A stretch of DNA of 34,799 nt from Chromera velia (lineage: Eukaryota; Sar; Chromeraceae), in contig JAHBMJ010005176.1 of NCBI GenBank assembly GCA_018398765.1, forward strand, positions 37,930-72,728, given 5' to 3'. The notes beneath the pieces were generated by a model. The model saw nothing but the letters and a program-made list of their open reading frames with translations, did no database searches and was not told where the DNA came from. The position numbers were made by a program, and so were the translations under genes. Below are positions 9,590 to 18,866 of this stretch, in pieces (position 1 is the first letter of the stretch; each line of letters begins with the position of its first letter).

Positions 9590-9845
9590 ATTAAACATAT
9601 ATATAAACATAAATTTGAAATATATAAAATTTTGTTTCAAACAGACTTAAAAAGTTAAAAATCTCTTTGATAAAATTTTAAACATATGTATCTATAAACA
9701 TAAATTTAAAGGATAAAATTTTGTTTCAAACAAACCTGAAAAATTAAAAATCTGTTTGAAAAAATTTCAAAGATATCTAAACATAAATTTAAAACATGAA
9801 ATATTGTTTCGAAAACACCTAAAAAGTTCGGATTAAAAAGTCAAG
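9590..9845. repeat. Three ~90-bp subterminal repeats inside the MITE
   Basis: Three successive degenerate copies contain ATAAACATAAATTT, then AAAATTTTGTTTC-AAACA, then a CCTAAAAAGTT-like word and AAAATCT-TTTGA. The last copy merges into the right inverted repeat, so the terminal sequence appears to have been iterated inward. Iterated subterminal motifs often serve as transposase binding sites. Confidence 0.55.
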
Positions 9846-9862
9846 TTCGAATCTAAAAAATA

Positions 9863-9964
9863 CTAGAACATTCCCATTGAGAGAGTCCCTGAAAAAGCTT
9901 TTCATGTCTTCAAAGTTCATCTTAACAATAAAGTGGCAACAAATCAGAGACTGACACACTGATC
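9863..9964 (-). other. Copia 5' leader with candidate gag ATG
   Basis: About 100 bp lie between the 5' LTR and the MITE. A minus-strand ATG at 9918-9920 opens a frame of about 19 codons before the insertion. No match to a standard tRNA 3' end was recognised next to the LTR. Confidence 0.45.
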
Positions 9965-10192
9965 TATAAGGAATTCACGTATCAGAACAGAGTTCGGAGA
10001 GGAAAGGATGAGTGAATGCGTATCTCCTTGAATAAGTCAATGTGGATTGATCAGTTTCTCCTATACGGTGCATGCGCAGTTTGTAGTGTTACAGATTTGC
10101 ATAGCTTGTAGCGCGCTGAGCCCAGGCTGAAGTCCTTGGGACCGCGGCTATGAAAGGCCGGCATCAATCAACCCCGGACGCAATCTCCAACA
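9965..10192 (-). repeat. 5' LTR of the copia element
   Basis: This 228-bp partner of 3114-3336 reads TGTTGGAGATTGCGTC at its start on the minus strand, a typical TG start, and ends in CCTTATA. It is followed on the plus strand by the TTAAC duplication. Confidence 0.9.
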
Positions 10193-10197
10193 TTAAC
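10193..10197. repeat. Target-site duplication TTAAC, right copy
   Basis: Matches 3109-3113 exactly. Confidence 0.8.
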
Positions 10198-11025
10198 AAA
10201 TGTATCTAATAGGAGAGCTCTTCTTATTTCTTCTTCTTAACCGTCTTAAAGCCCGTCCAGCCGTCTCCGGCCTTCTACGGCATTTACAGATACCGCGGCT
10301 ACGCCTTTGCGCAGCCAACAACCGTGATTAAGGGTTTTGTCATGCACCATATATTAATATGGGAAAGGGAACCTGTTGCATGCATGTACCACGATCATGG
10401 GTACACCTCTCAGTGCTCTCACCCTATCTCACCCCTGGGGGCCACGGCATGTCCCGTAGGGACATTACATCAAACATATGCTTTTTGTTCTGAACATTTT
10501 TTTCTCAGGGCCCCGGCATACCCCCGGAGCCTGTGGAGGGGGTATCTTAATGTGAGATACCCCCGGAGCCTGTAGAGGGGGTATCTTAATGTGAGATAGG
10601 CGCGGGCAGTCCGGCGCCGCCTTGCCGCCGGCCCGCCGGGCCCCGGGGTCCATAAAAGGGCCCATGCAAGCACCAATGCCGGGGCCTCTGCGCCAAAAAA
10701 GCTGCCGGGGTCTTGTGGCTGGAGCCGAATTTCATTGAATTTCATGGACGAAAAAGGAAAGCAACGCGGTCTCCCTTTTCCCTTGAGATCATGCATGTAT
10801 TCGCCTGCAAGCATATACAGCTCGGTGTACTGATACAACTCTGACGGCAGGCAGGTAGCAACCTTGTTCTGACGTGCCTCTGATCTTCTTGCTACTGAAT
10901 TGCAGTTGCTTAAGAATTTGATTTGCAAGTGGATTCAGGAGACGAAGGTCAATCAGTCGTTTCAACTTTGCCCTCTGGGCTTCTGATTCTCGAGCCGTTT
11001 TCCCCCGGGTACGAAGAGAGGGAAA
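10198..11025. other. Intergenic DNA upstream of the phosphatase gene
   Basis: No gene is seen. It holds a 39-bp tandem duplication (10519-10596), a GC-rich block (10597-10650) followed by CATAAAAGG near 10653, and the presumed 5' leader and promoter of the gene starting at 11026. The CATAAAAGG word is only a weak TATA-like candidate. Confidence 0.5.
10519..10596. repeat. 39-bp tandem duplication
   Basis: Two adjacent copies of ATACCCCCGGAGCCTGT, a G-rich step, GGTATCTTAATGTGAG, with period 39. Each copy contains GATACCCCC and GGGGGTATC in inverted relation, so a small hairpin is possible. Confidence 0.75.
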
Positions 11026-13956
11026 ATGGGAGTGTATCGATCCAAGCCGAAGACAGACAAAGAGTCTGAGGACGGCGGTTGTTACACCTCATGCACTGCA
11101 AAATTCGGAGTGAGTGCAATGCAAGGGTGGCGTCAAGGAATGGAGGACGCTCACTTAGCAAAGCACAACTTCAGGGAGGACATTGGCGTTTTTGGCGTTT
11201 TTGACGGACATGGAGGGGCAGCTGTATCAAATTGGGTTGCAGAACATTTTATAGAAGTCCTAGAAGCTGAAATAGCGAAGAGTGAGGAGCGTGTGAAGGA
11301 AAAACCAGAGGGGAGTCTTGAGCACGAAAAAGAGGTGGAAGTGATTGTGGACGGGCTTGTTCACACGTTTCTTGGATGTGACGATTTGATGCGTCAGAAA
11401 GAGCATAGAGAAAAAATCAAGGGAATTCATGAGAAGATGAAACCGTCGAATGACGACGATGAAGAGGACGAGGAAGGAGGGGGGGGGAATCCTCTGGAAG
11501 ACTTTCTCAAGAAACTCACCAACACAGGAGGGGGTAAGGGAAAGCAACCGATTCTCCGTATGGTAGAAGAGAACGGAAATCGTTACCTTCACGTCTTTCA
11601 CAACGATGAAGAGGAGGAGGAAGATTCCGACCCCGAGGGAGGAGAGGCAGGAGAGTCAAAGGTCACAGAGCTGAAGGAGGACGAGACGGGAGACGCAGCC
11701 ATGACAGACTCCTCCAGCCCCTCTGCAGCAGCCGCACCCGCATCTGCTGATGCAGCCACTCTTGCGTCTGAGCCTTCTGCAGCAGGGGAAGCTTCGAAAC
11801 CCCTGTCATCAATTGCAGACGCCCCGCTTCCCCCCTCCGAACCGCCGTCCCATCATGAAAACCAGTCAGACGACCTAGACAATGAACCCGACCCCTTCAA
11901 TCAGACCACCAACCTCAAATCAGCCCTCAGAAGCCCTCAACCGACAAAACGAGAGCCGAAAGAGGTCGACGGAGATGAACAGATGGGAACAGGGGAGGAG
12001 GGGGCAGAGGGCGGGGAGGGTCTAGGAGGTGAAAAGGATGGGGAGGACGATGAGGACGATAACACCTCAGCCCCAGATACGCCGGAGGGGTGTGGGGCAA
12101 CTGCGGTCGTTGCCGTGGTTTTGGGGGGGAAGCACCGACGTCTGATTGTGGCGAATGCGGGGGATTCTCGATGCGTCCTGTCGAGAGGGGGGAAGGCGAT
12201 TGCCATGTCTGAGGACCACAAACCCGACAACGAGTCCGAAAGCGCGCGCATCCACGCAGCAGGCGGGGCTGTTGTGAATGGCAGAGTGGATGGAAATTTG
12301 AATCTGAGCAGGTCCGTCGGCCTTGCTACAGTGCGTGTTCGAACGAGATCGTCCCAGCAGACTGCCTGTCTGGGTGGCTTTTCGGTTTGCCGACAGCGTT
12401 TGTGCCACTAGCTTCCGTACTCAACCGTTGCTTTCCTCGCCGCACCCTGTCTGCCTTTTGTCACAATTAGGCTCTTTGCGTTGCCTCTTGTGTGCACCTT
12501 CGTAAGCCGCCCTCCTGTCTGGATAGAGGATTTGTCACCATTCTTTGTTACCTTTCGTTCTCCGCTTCACTTCAATGTAGACTGTTCTCCCAGTTTTTCC
12601 TCCTCCACCTTCGCATTGATGTTCGCATCCGCGTGTCCAACAGTCACCTCCCTCCCTCCCTCCTTCCTTCCCGGCCTGTCGTCTCGTCTGGCTGCATTCC
12701 CAAACAAACGCGCCCCCTTCCTGTCTGTAAGTTTGGATGGACACGGCACCTGCATGCAGGTCTCTCGGAGATCTGTTCTACAAGCAGAACGCCGAACTCC
12801 CGCCTGGACAACAAAGAATTACTGCGATGCCAGAGGTCAGCCAGCCCAGAAGGGGGACGGAATGCTTTCCACACCCAAAACAAGAAGCGAAAGAGATTCA
12901 TTTAGGTGCCCGCTGCACATGGCTTAGAGATTTCATATCAGAAGAGAGGCAAGGAGAGCAGACAGACAAACACTCATTTACATCTAAAGAGGCTCGTGAA
13001 GCAAGCAAGAGCAGACGACGGAATCAACTGTAGGAAGGAAGGGAAGGGAGGAATGAATGCATGAAGGAAGGAAGGAAGGAAGGAAGGAAGAACGAAGGAA
13101 GGAAGGAAGGAAGGAAGAACGAAGGAAGGAAGGGAGGGAGGAAGGAAGGAAGGAAGAAGGAAAGTCAGGAAGGAAAGGGAGCGAGACAATGGGGGAAGGA
13201 AAGAGAGATCAACAGGCCCAGCAGCGACTTTCTTTCTTTGGCTCCTCAAGTTGTCCCCCGTCTCTCATGTCCCCTGTCCTGTGTTCACTAATGACTCGCA
13301 CTCTGTCGGGAACTTCTTGTGCGAATGCTTTCTCGATCGTTCCGCATCCTTCTTTCGTCCTTCCGTTGGCCGATCCGCTTATTCACTCTCACTCTCTCCT
13401 TAATTCTTTTTCTTTCGTCCCTTCGTTCCCTTAATTCACTTTTCTGGTTTTCTTTCTTTTCCCTTCCCGTCTCTGTCTCCCTTTTCTTCCCACCATGACC
13501 CTGGCGGAACGCTTTCTATTCAAGAGTAAAAGCATGCCGCTTGTGTGTTCTTTCCCGTTTGCTCTTCCTGACTCTTGTTTTGTCCGTTTGTCTCACTTCT
13601 CTCTCACACACATTCCATCCACTTGATTCCTTTCCCGTCCATGCATGCCCATGCAGGTTCGAGTGATGGCTCTTGTCCCTGCTGATGAATTCGCAATTCT
13701 CGCGTGCGACGGAATCTGGGATGTTCTGTCCTGTCAAGATGCGGTGGACATTGTGCACGAGAAGCTGAAGGAGAAGGCAGCGGAGAAAACTGCAGACGAT
13801 GTGAAGCTGTCGGAGATCTGTGAGGAGATCTGCGACCAGTGTCTGGCAAAAAATGCCACAGAGGCAGAGGGCATTGGGTGCGACAACATGACGATCATGA
13901 TCGTTAGGTTCTCGAATCTTGCAAAGGGCATTGAGGGGGGCGTGGGGTCTGCATGA
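11026..13956 (+). CDS. PP2C-family serine/threonine phosphatase, PPM1G (PP2C-gamma)-like
   Basis: Three exons joined by hand: 11026-12311, 12760-12835, 13657-13956 (553 aa; phases 2 and 0). It removes phosphate from Ser/Thr using two Mn/Mg ions. Visible motifs in order: [19 protein letters not shown] with metal-binding Asp, [39 protein letters not shown] (formed across intron 1), [10 protein letters not shown], and GCDNMT with the last metal Asp. The N-terminus MGVYRSKP has Gly2 and resembles the start of animal PPM1G, so myristoylation is possible. As in PPM1G, the catalytic domain is split by a long acidic insertion, here about residues 140-345 with runs of D/E plus Ala/Ser/Pro-rich stretches. 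PPM1G is a nuclear phosphatase linked to pre-mRNA splicing and histone handling; the same role here is inferred. Introns are GT-AG (448 and 821 bp). The start has an A at -3 and no upstream in-frame rival. Confidence 0.92.
12312..12759 (+). other. Intron 1 of the phosphatase gene, flanked by near-direct repeats
   Basis: Donor AG|GTCCGTCGG and acceptor GCAG|GTCTCTCGG are similar on both sides: GCAGGTC, two or three variable bases, TCGG. Translating past the donor also yields a conserved-looking SRSVG, so the repeat mimics the true exon 2 start SRSLGD. The intron contains C/T-rich tracts but no gene. Confidence 0.75.
13031..13178 (+). repeat. GGAA microsatellite in phosphatase intron 2
   Basis: About 145 bp of GGAA/GAAG units with a few GAAC interruptions. 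It lies within intron 2 (12836-13656), which has no other recognisable content. Frames across it code only for Lys/Glu/Arg or Phe/Leu/Pro repeats and are artefacts. Confidence 0.9.
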
Positions 13957-14191
13957 GAGAGAGAGAGCCTGCAGCAGGGAGGACCAGAGTAAGAAGCGTG
14001 GGTGCATGGGAAGAATCAGTCAGTCTTGTGTACTTATTTATTGTATGTGCATGAACTAACCTAAGCGATCGAGTAGGTCTCTCTGTCACAAATGGAGGGT
14101 CAAGGAGTGAGGGAGGGAGGATGCACGAGAGCAGGCAAGAGACTTGGCCTTGGCAGAGATTTCGTTGGAACTGAAACGAAAGGGGGGGTGC

Positions 14192-14221
14192 GGGGGGGNG
14201 GGGGGGGGGGGGGGGGGGGGG
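14192..14221. repeat. G-homopolymer with unresolved base
   Basis: A G-run of about 30 with one N at 14199. The true length is uncertain. Confidence 0.9.
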
Positions 14222-14981
14222 TGTTCTAGAAGAAACAGTCAGTGAGGAAGCGACGAGAAGGAAAGAAATGGGACTTTTTTTTCGCAGCTGCGAACGGGTG
14301 TCCTTTCTCTTTGCGTCGGTTCCGTATGTCTGTGCCCTCCTCCCTTGTTGCTCTTGTGACCCTTCCCATCCCTCCGCCCCCCGAGTTGTGGTAGAAGGAG
14401 AAGGAGGGACCAGAAAGAAATGAAAGGCGGTTGCAGGGTTGTTTGGGGGAGAAGTGGTCAAAGGGTCTTCCACCTTTCTTTCTTTCTTGCTACCTACCTG
14501 TTGTTCTTTCTTCCTTCTTTCTCGCTTACAGATCGAAGAAGTCCGTCTTGTCTCTTTCTCCTTCTCCTTGTCTCCTCCTGTTTTTTGGAGTTGGTGGGTG
14601 TTCAATTGTAAGTTCTTCCTGTACGTCGGTGGGTTTCTATAGGAAGGGGAAGAAGGCTGTTCTTTCTCGGACAGCCAGTAGCGGCAGTCCAGATCGAAGA
14701 GGGAAGGGACGGGAAGAGAGAGAAGAGGCAGTTGAATGTCGATCTGTCACAACCTGTTGGAGACACACATGAAGGGCTCTTCGACGTCGATCATCAGTCA
14801 CTTGGTAGAAGAGGAAATGAATGTTTTGTCTGTCTGTATGTTTGATGTTCATGTATGGAATCGATCGATCAACAGATTACTCTCCGGTCGGCTTGCTCTT
14901 ACAGTTTCTGCCTCTTCTTCCATTCGTCCTTGAAGAGATCAAGGTAGGGTCTCTCTCTGAATTGATGAAAGGCTAATGGGG

Positions 14982-15004
14982 CGGGGGGNNNNGGGGGGGG
15001 GGGG
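14982..15004. repeat. G-homopolymer with four-N gap
   Basis: A G-run interrupted by NNNN at 14989-14992, most likely a sequencing or assembly limit in poly-G rather than a biological break. Confidence 0.9.
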
Positions 15005-16323
15005 ATGAATGGATGAATGAACGTGCACATTTTGAAACGGCGGTTTGTGGGTGGGGTATCGCCCGGTGGGGGGTTGAAGGGCCTGGTTTGTCTGACTGAC
15101 TGACTGACTGACTGGGGGTTTCTTGGAGGTAAATGAAACGCTGGGTGGGCGGGGGGATAGTTCGACGGCATGGGCATGTTTCTTTCTTTCTTTTGTGGAA
15201 AGAACGAAAGAGTGAGAGGTGGTTGCGCGCAGGCAAAGGAACAGTGAAGGCAGGACGGCATTCCATGCAAAAGTGGACAGAAGAACAGAGGTGATGATGG
15301 GCGAGAAGGCATTCATTCGCACACTCTGTCCGGGTAGGGATCGACGACTTCATTTTGCTTCATTTACATGTCTCTTTCTTTGATTCCTTTGTTCGTTCCT
15401 TCGGGCCCCTTTCCGCCGCTTTCTGCCTCCTCTCATTAAAAGGGAAGGTAGAACGAAGCGTCGCCCTCACCTCATCTTTCACACTTCCCGCAGAGAGGGG
15501 AAAGAGCTGGACGGAGTCTATCTGAATCCGTGCCACCTGCTCCGATTGACCGCATCTCTCGTTTCCTCTCTCCTACCCGATCGCAGAGGGTCCTTCCTCA
15601 CTGCTCTCTTCAGACAAAAGAGAACAGGGCAAGCGTGGAAGAAACGACGTGGGGAGGGAAAGAGCGTAAAAAGCACACAGTGTTGCTTAGTTCCTCTCAG
15701 GTCCAGCTCACCCACCTGCCCCCTATCCTTCCTTCATGTGAAGATGCTGCTGATCAGTGCCAATATACACCATTCCCTCTCCGCTGGGCCGTTGTTGCTT
15801 CCCCCACCCACCCACCCCCTCTCCGATCAAAACAAGATCAACGTTAGAGGATACCCAAGCGTGTATTCGTGCGTCATGAATACCCTTCCCAATCCTTTGT
15901 GTCTCTCTTTTGGCAGAAGTGGATCAAGCCGGAGGCAGTTTCGGCTCTCTTGTGACATTTTAATTCCCGCTGCTTCCATTCATGTGTCCCCATCCTTCAT
16001 GAAGAGACGTTACAGATACTCTCCTCATGAGATTTCCCCTTTCCGCTCTTCAGAGTGTTCACCGCCAATTCCGAAACACAACCTCTTTTTCCCCATCTTA
16101 CACCATAGCCGGGTCTAGAGCTAGGTCTAGAGCCGGGTTGCAATGCATGCAATTACTCCAAAAACGATTTCAAAAACTTTTATATGTTAATTGCGAGTGC
16201 ACCAAAAGCTAAACATAGCTAAACATGCTAACTCGTATTCTGGTATATTCTATAGGCTCTTCAATCTAGTTTGTATAATTTTATTACTTTTTATGCATGT
16301 TGATGCATGCAAAACAAATCAAA

Positions 16324-17099
16324 GGGGCCATGTAAAAACTTATTTGCGTGCCAATGGCACGCAAACGGGCTCTAGGGGGGGGGGGGTCTTTGCATGCTAT
16401 TGAGCCTTTTTTGGGTATTAGTCTCAGTGGGGTCTGGTGAACAAGCCGTAAGTGCTCAATCTTGATCCCCATGGTTGTCATATAAAAGCCACCAAATGGT
16501 TTTTCCAGATGTTATCTGGTTCTAAAGCATCAAAGGTCCAAAATTTTGAAAAATTGTCTGACATTTTCATTCTCCCTCCACGATTCCCTCATCTGCCCCC
16601 CCCCTTGACAAGTCTCCTCTGATGTCCCGAATTGATTGTCGGCTTGATTGTCTGGGGCGGCTTAATTGTCTGAGTTCGCCCCGAATTGAAGGAAGACTGG
16701 GCAACCGGGATGTCCTCGGGGGACTGTTTGGTGGAAATAACAAGCCGATCGAGGACTACACGTCCTCCCTTCTCATGTATCATAGAAAAGATGATCCAAT
16801 ACCCCGTTTAATCATTAAATTGCATTGAACAAACCTGTCGCAGATGTGTATCGATCATATAATTTTTATATAATAAACATATTAATGATTTAAATTTAGG
16901 TTTTTAACAAGTTTTTGACAAGTTTTTAACTTAAGTTTTAGTTGTTGTTTAACATGATTTTACACTCTAAACGGTAAAAAAGTTAATATCAAAATTTTTT
17001 TTTTTTAAGAAAAACATTTGTGTGCCGAAGTGAAAAGATCTGGGGGAAGGGGGGGGTCTTACATGCCATTGGCACTCAAATAAATTTTTACATGGCCCC
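16324..17099. mobile_element. 776-bp inverted-repeat element (MITE-like)
   Basis: The left end GGGGCCATGTAAAAA, then TTATTTG-GTGCCAATGGCA, is repeated in reverse at about 17059-17099, with about 36 of 41 positions matching. AAA flanks both sides (16321-16323 and 17100-17102), a possible 3-bp target duplication. GGGGCC ends with a 3-bp duplication recall PIF/Harbinger-type MITEs, but the duplication is too simple to be sure. Each end also has a G-run followed by GTCTT and CATGC in direct orientation. No transposase is present. Confidence 0.65.
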
Positions 17100-18866
17100 A
17101 AAGGAAGTGCAAGAGCCACATGCGAACTATAATAATTTGATCAGCTAGCTAGCGTATCATGCATATTTCTTTGTTTGATTCTTGAAGTTGAAGTTATTAT
17201 TGAAGTCTATGTTGAAGTATACATGCAAAAAATGAGTCTTTAACTCCTTATTATACCCAATTTACCTTTTTGAGTTTGATTGCTCAGCTACGTCTTCAAG
17301 AAGATTCTACATATTAATTCTAATGGCATACTCAGAGAATTTAGGGGAAAACGTTAGAAATAGTTAGAAATGGTGAAGCTATGTTAAGCTATGGGAAACA
17401 TAATGATAATTAAAATGATGAAAGACCAATCTCAAATTAATTGTACTATAAATCATGTACTACATACCGTGTAATATATTCATTCATAGTAATTCATAGT
17501 AACAGTATCATACACAGATAGTATATGGACCTTTATGGACCTAAATATAGACCGACACCATTGAGTCCCAACCAAGTCAACAGGATTCAACAGGGAATCA
17601 TGAATAAAGTAGAACAAGGCGGTTTTAGCAATACCACTGTTGCTAACTGTTGCATAGACAGAGCATGACAGAGCCATGCAGTGTCGAAAGATCATTCACA
17701 AGTATGTTCATGAGTTTGCAGATTTTCGGGAGCCCTGGCTAGTCTTGGCCGGCCAGAAGTTGGGTAACTCCACGACGACTCGCGGGCGTCACACTCGGTC
17801 TCAGTCTCGATCTCGGTTATAGACTTTCGTCCACCATGGGGCTGTGGCTATCCACTGGGATATACTCCTCCAGAGTCAGTCCCATACCCTATATGCATGT
17901 CTGCTCCCCCTTCCACTGGGGCAGTCTAGAAAAACTTTAGTTGTGAAGGATGTTAAATCTACTTCGCTGACTACACCTCTCTCCCTCACCCCTGCCTCTT
18001 CCACATGATAGTTATAGATAGTTAATGACAGTAACTGTTCTATCTGACTATTACTGCCTTGAACTAGGCCTTGAAGCCCACCCTGCTTCATGAATGCTTC
18101 ATAACCTGAAAGTCTGAGACAGTGCTGTTATGTTTGAAGTCTTTCCCGCCTCTCCCCTCTCAGCCGTCTGTTGTGCATCATGTCCAGCTTGGACCAACCA
18201 TTCGACTGAGTCTGGTGTTCCACCAGTCGCCGCGGCACTGTAGAGCACCCCCACCCCCCCATCCATCACCGCCCTTTCCTTTTCTCTTGTATCTCTCTCT
18301 TCCCCCATCTCTTCCTTTCTCTTCCTGTCTTTTCTTTCTCTTCATCCTGCCCAAAGAAAACCAGACCTGCTGCTTGGCACCATTAATTGCGGTCCCAAGC
18401 CCGCCAGTGGTATGCCAGTGGTTCCTCCTTTCCCAACCCCCTCAGCATATGTCAGCGGCACACTGCATGGCAGATTCGCCCCGGCCATGCAGATATTCCG
18501 GCGGCGCGCCTCTACGCGCGCCATGCCGATCGCGCGCCGTCTCTCTAAAAATCGCGATGACCTTGCAATACCTTGCATCATCTTCCATCACCTGCTTTAC
18601 GAAGACGTTCATCGGATTTCATCGGCCTCATCGAAGTAGCCCACCAACACTTTCTCTATATGTATATAGTAACAGGACGCCATCCGAAATCACAATTGAG
18701 GAAAAGAACTCGCGTCTGACGCGGAGAATATAAGCCACACGTCTGAAGCAAGAAGTGTTCACCAGAAACCTTGGACGCTGTGCTGTAGGCCCCCTAGTCT
18801 TTGTGTACTCTGCAACAACGTAGCACTGGGGGTTGCCCCTCGTGACACCAGGTTCAGTCTCTCAAG
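17100..18866. other. Intergenic DNA upstream of the SNF2 gene
   Basis: AT-rich to about 17700, then mixed composition. No RNA gene or supported coding region is seen; frames such as 17876-18091 (minus) and 18122-18733 (plus) have no recognisable motif. It should include the promoter of the gene starting at 18867. Confidence 0.45.

Larger units (their letters stand above)
8832..9860. mobile_element. ~1.03-kb MITE-like element nested in copia gag
   Basis: The ends are ~57-bp inverted repeats with two mismatches: 8832-8888 begins TTTTTTAGATTC and is matched in reverse at 9804-9860. TA flanks both sides (8830-8831 and 9861-9862), which fits a Tc1/mariner-type TA duplication, though the inverted identity runs two bases further. 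The interior is about 75-80% A+T with no coding capacity. Its insertion separates the short 5' leader (9863-9964) from gag. Confidence 0.8.
3114..10192 (-). mobile_element. Ty1/copia LTR retrotransposon, complete but defective
   Basis: A 7.08-kb element transcribed from the minus strand. It has two direct LTRs (3114-3336 and 9965-10192), a 5-bp target duplication, a purine tract next to the 3' LTR, and coding order gag, protease, integrase, reverse transcriptase, RNase H. Integrase before reverse transcriptase is diagnostic of Ty1/copia rather than Ty3/gypsy. All coding segments lie in a single frame, as expected for a copia polyprotein, but it carries 14 nonsense codons: TGA at 7658, 7520, 7466, 7346, 7061 and 6350; TAG at 6911, 6695, 6362, 5387 and 3797; TAA at 5453, 5210 and 3629. 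The presumed natural TAA is at 3464. I found no frameshift between 8825 and 3464. A MITE-like element is inserted at the start of gag. No convincing tRNA primer-binding site was recognised below 9965. Confidence 0.92.
13957..16323. other. Intergenic DNA with G-tracts and microsatellites
   Basis: No gene is supported. It probably starts with the phosphatase 3' UTR. It holds two G-tracts with unresolved bases, a TGAC repeat at about 15089-15115 and many short C/T-rich tracts. Open frames are short, low-complexity and on both strands. Confidence 0.5.

Noticed and set aside
12312-12411. Extension of phosphatase exon 1 past SRSVG to a stop at 12411
   Set aside because: It would remove the conserved GDLFYK, DGIWDV and GCDNMT motifs. 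Splicing at 12311 to 12760 restores them in frame.
13057-13434. Lys/Glu/Arg-rich frame in phosphatase intron 2
   Set aside because: It is a translation of the GGAA microsatellite.
13904-15353. Pro/Ser-rich minus-strand frames across the G-tracts
   Set aside because: They run through poly-G and N positions and have no protein-like signal.
17876-18733. Frames upstream of the SNF2 gene (minus 71 aa, plus 203 aa)
   Set aside because: No motif, no splice context and mixed low-complexity composition.
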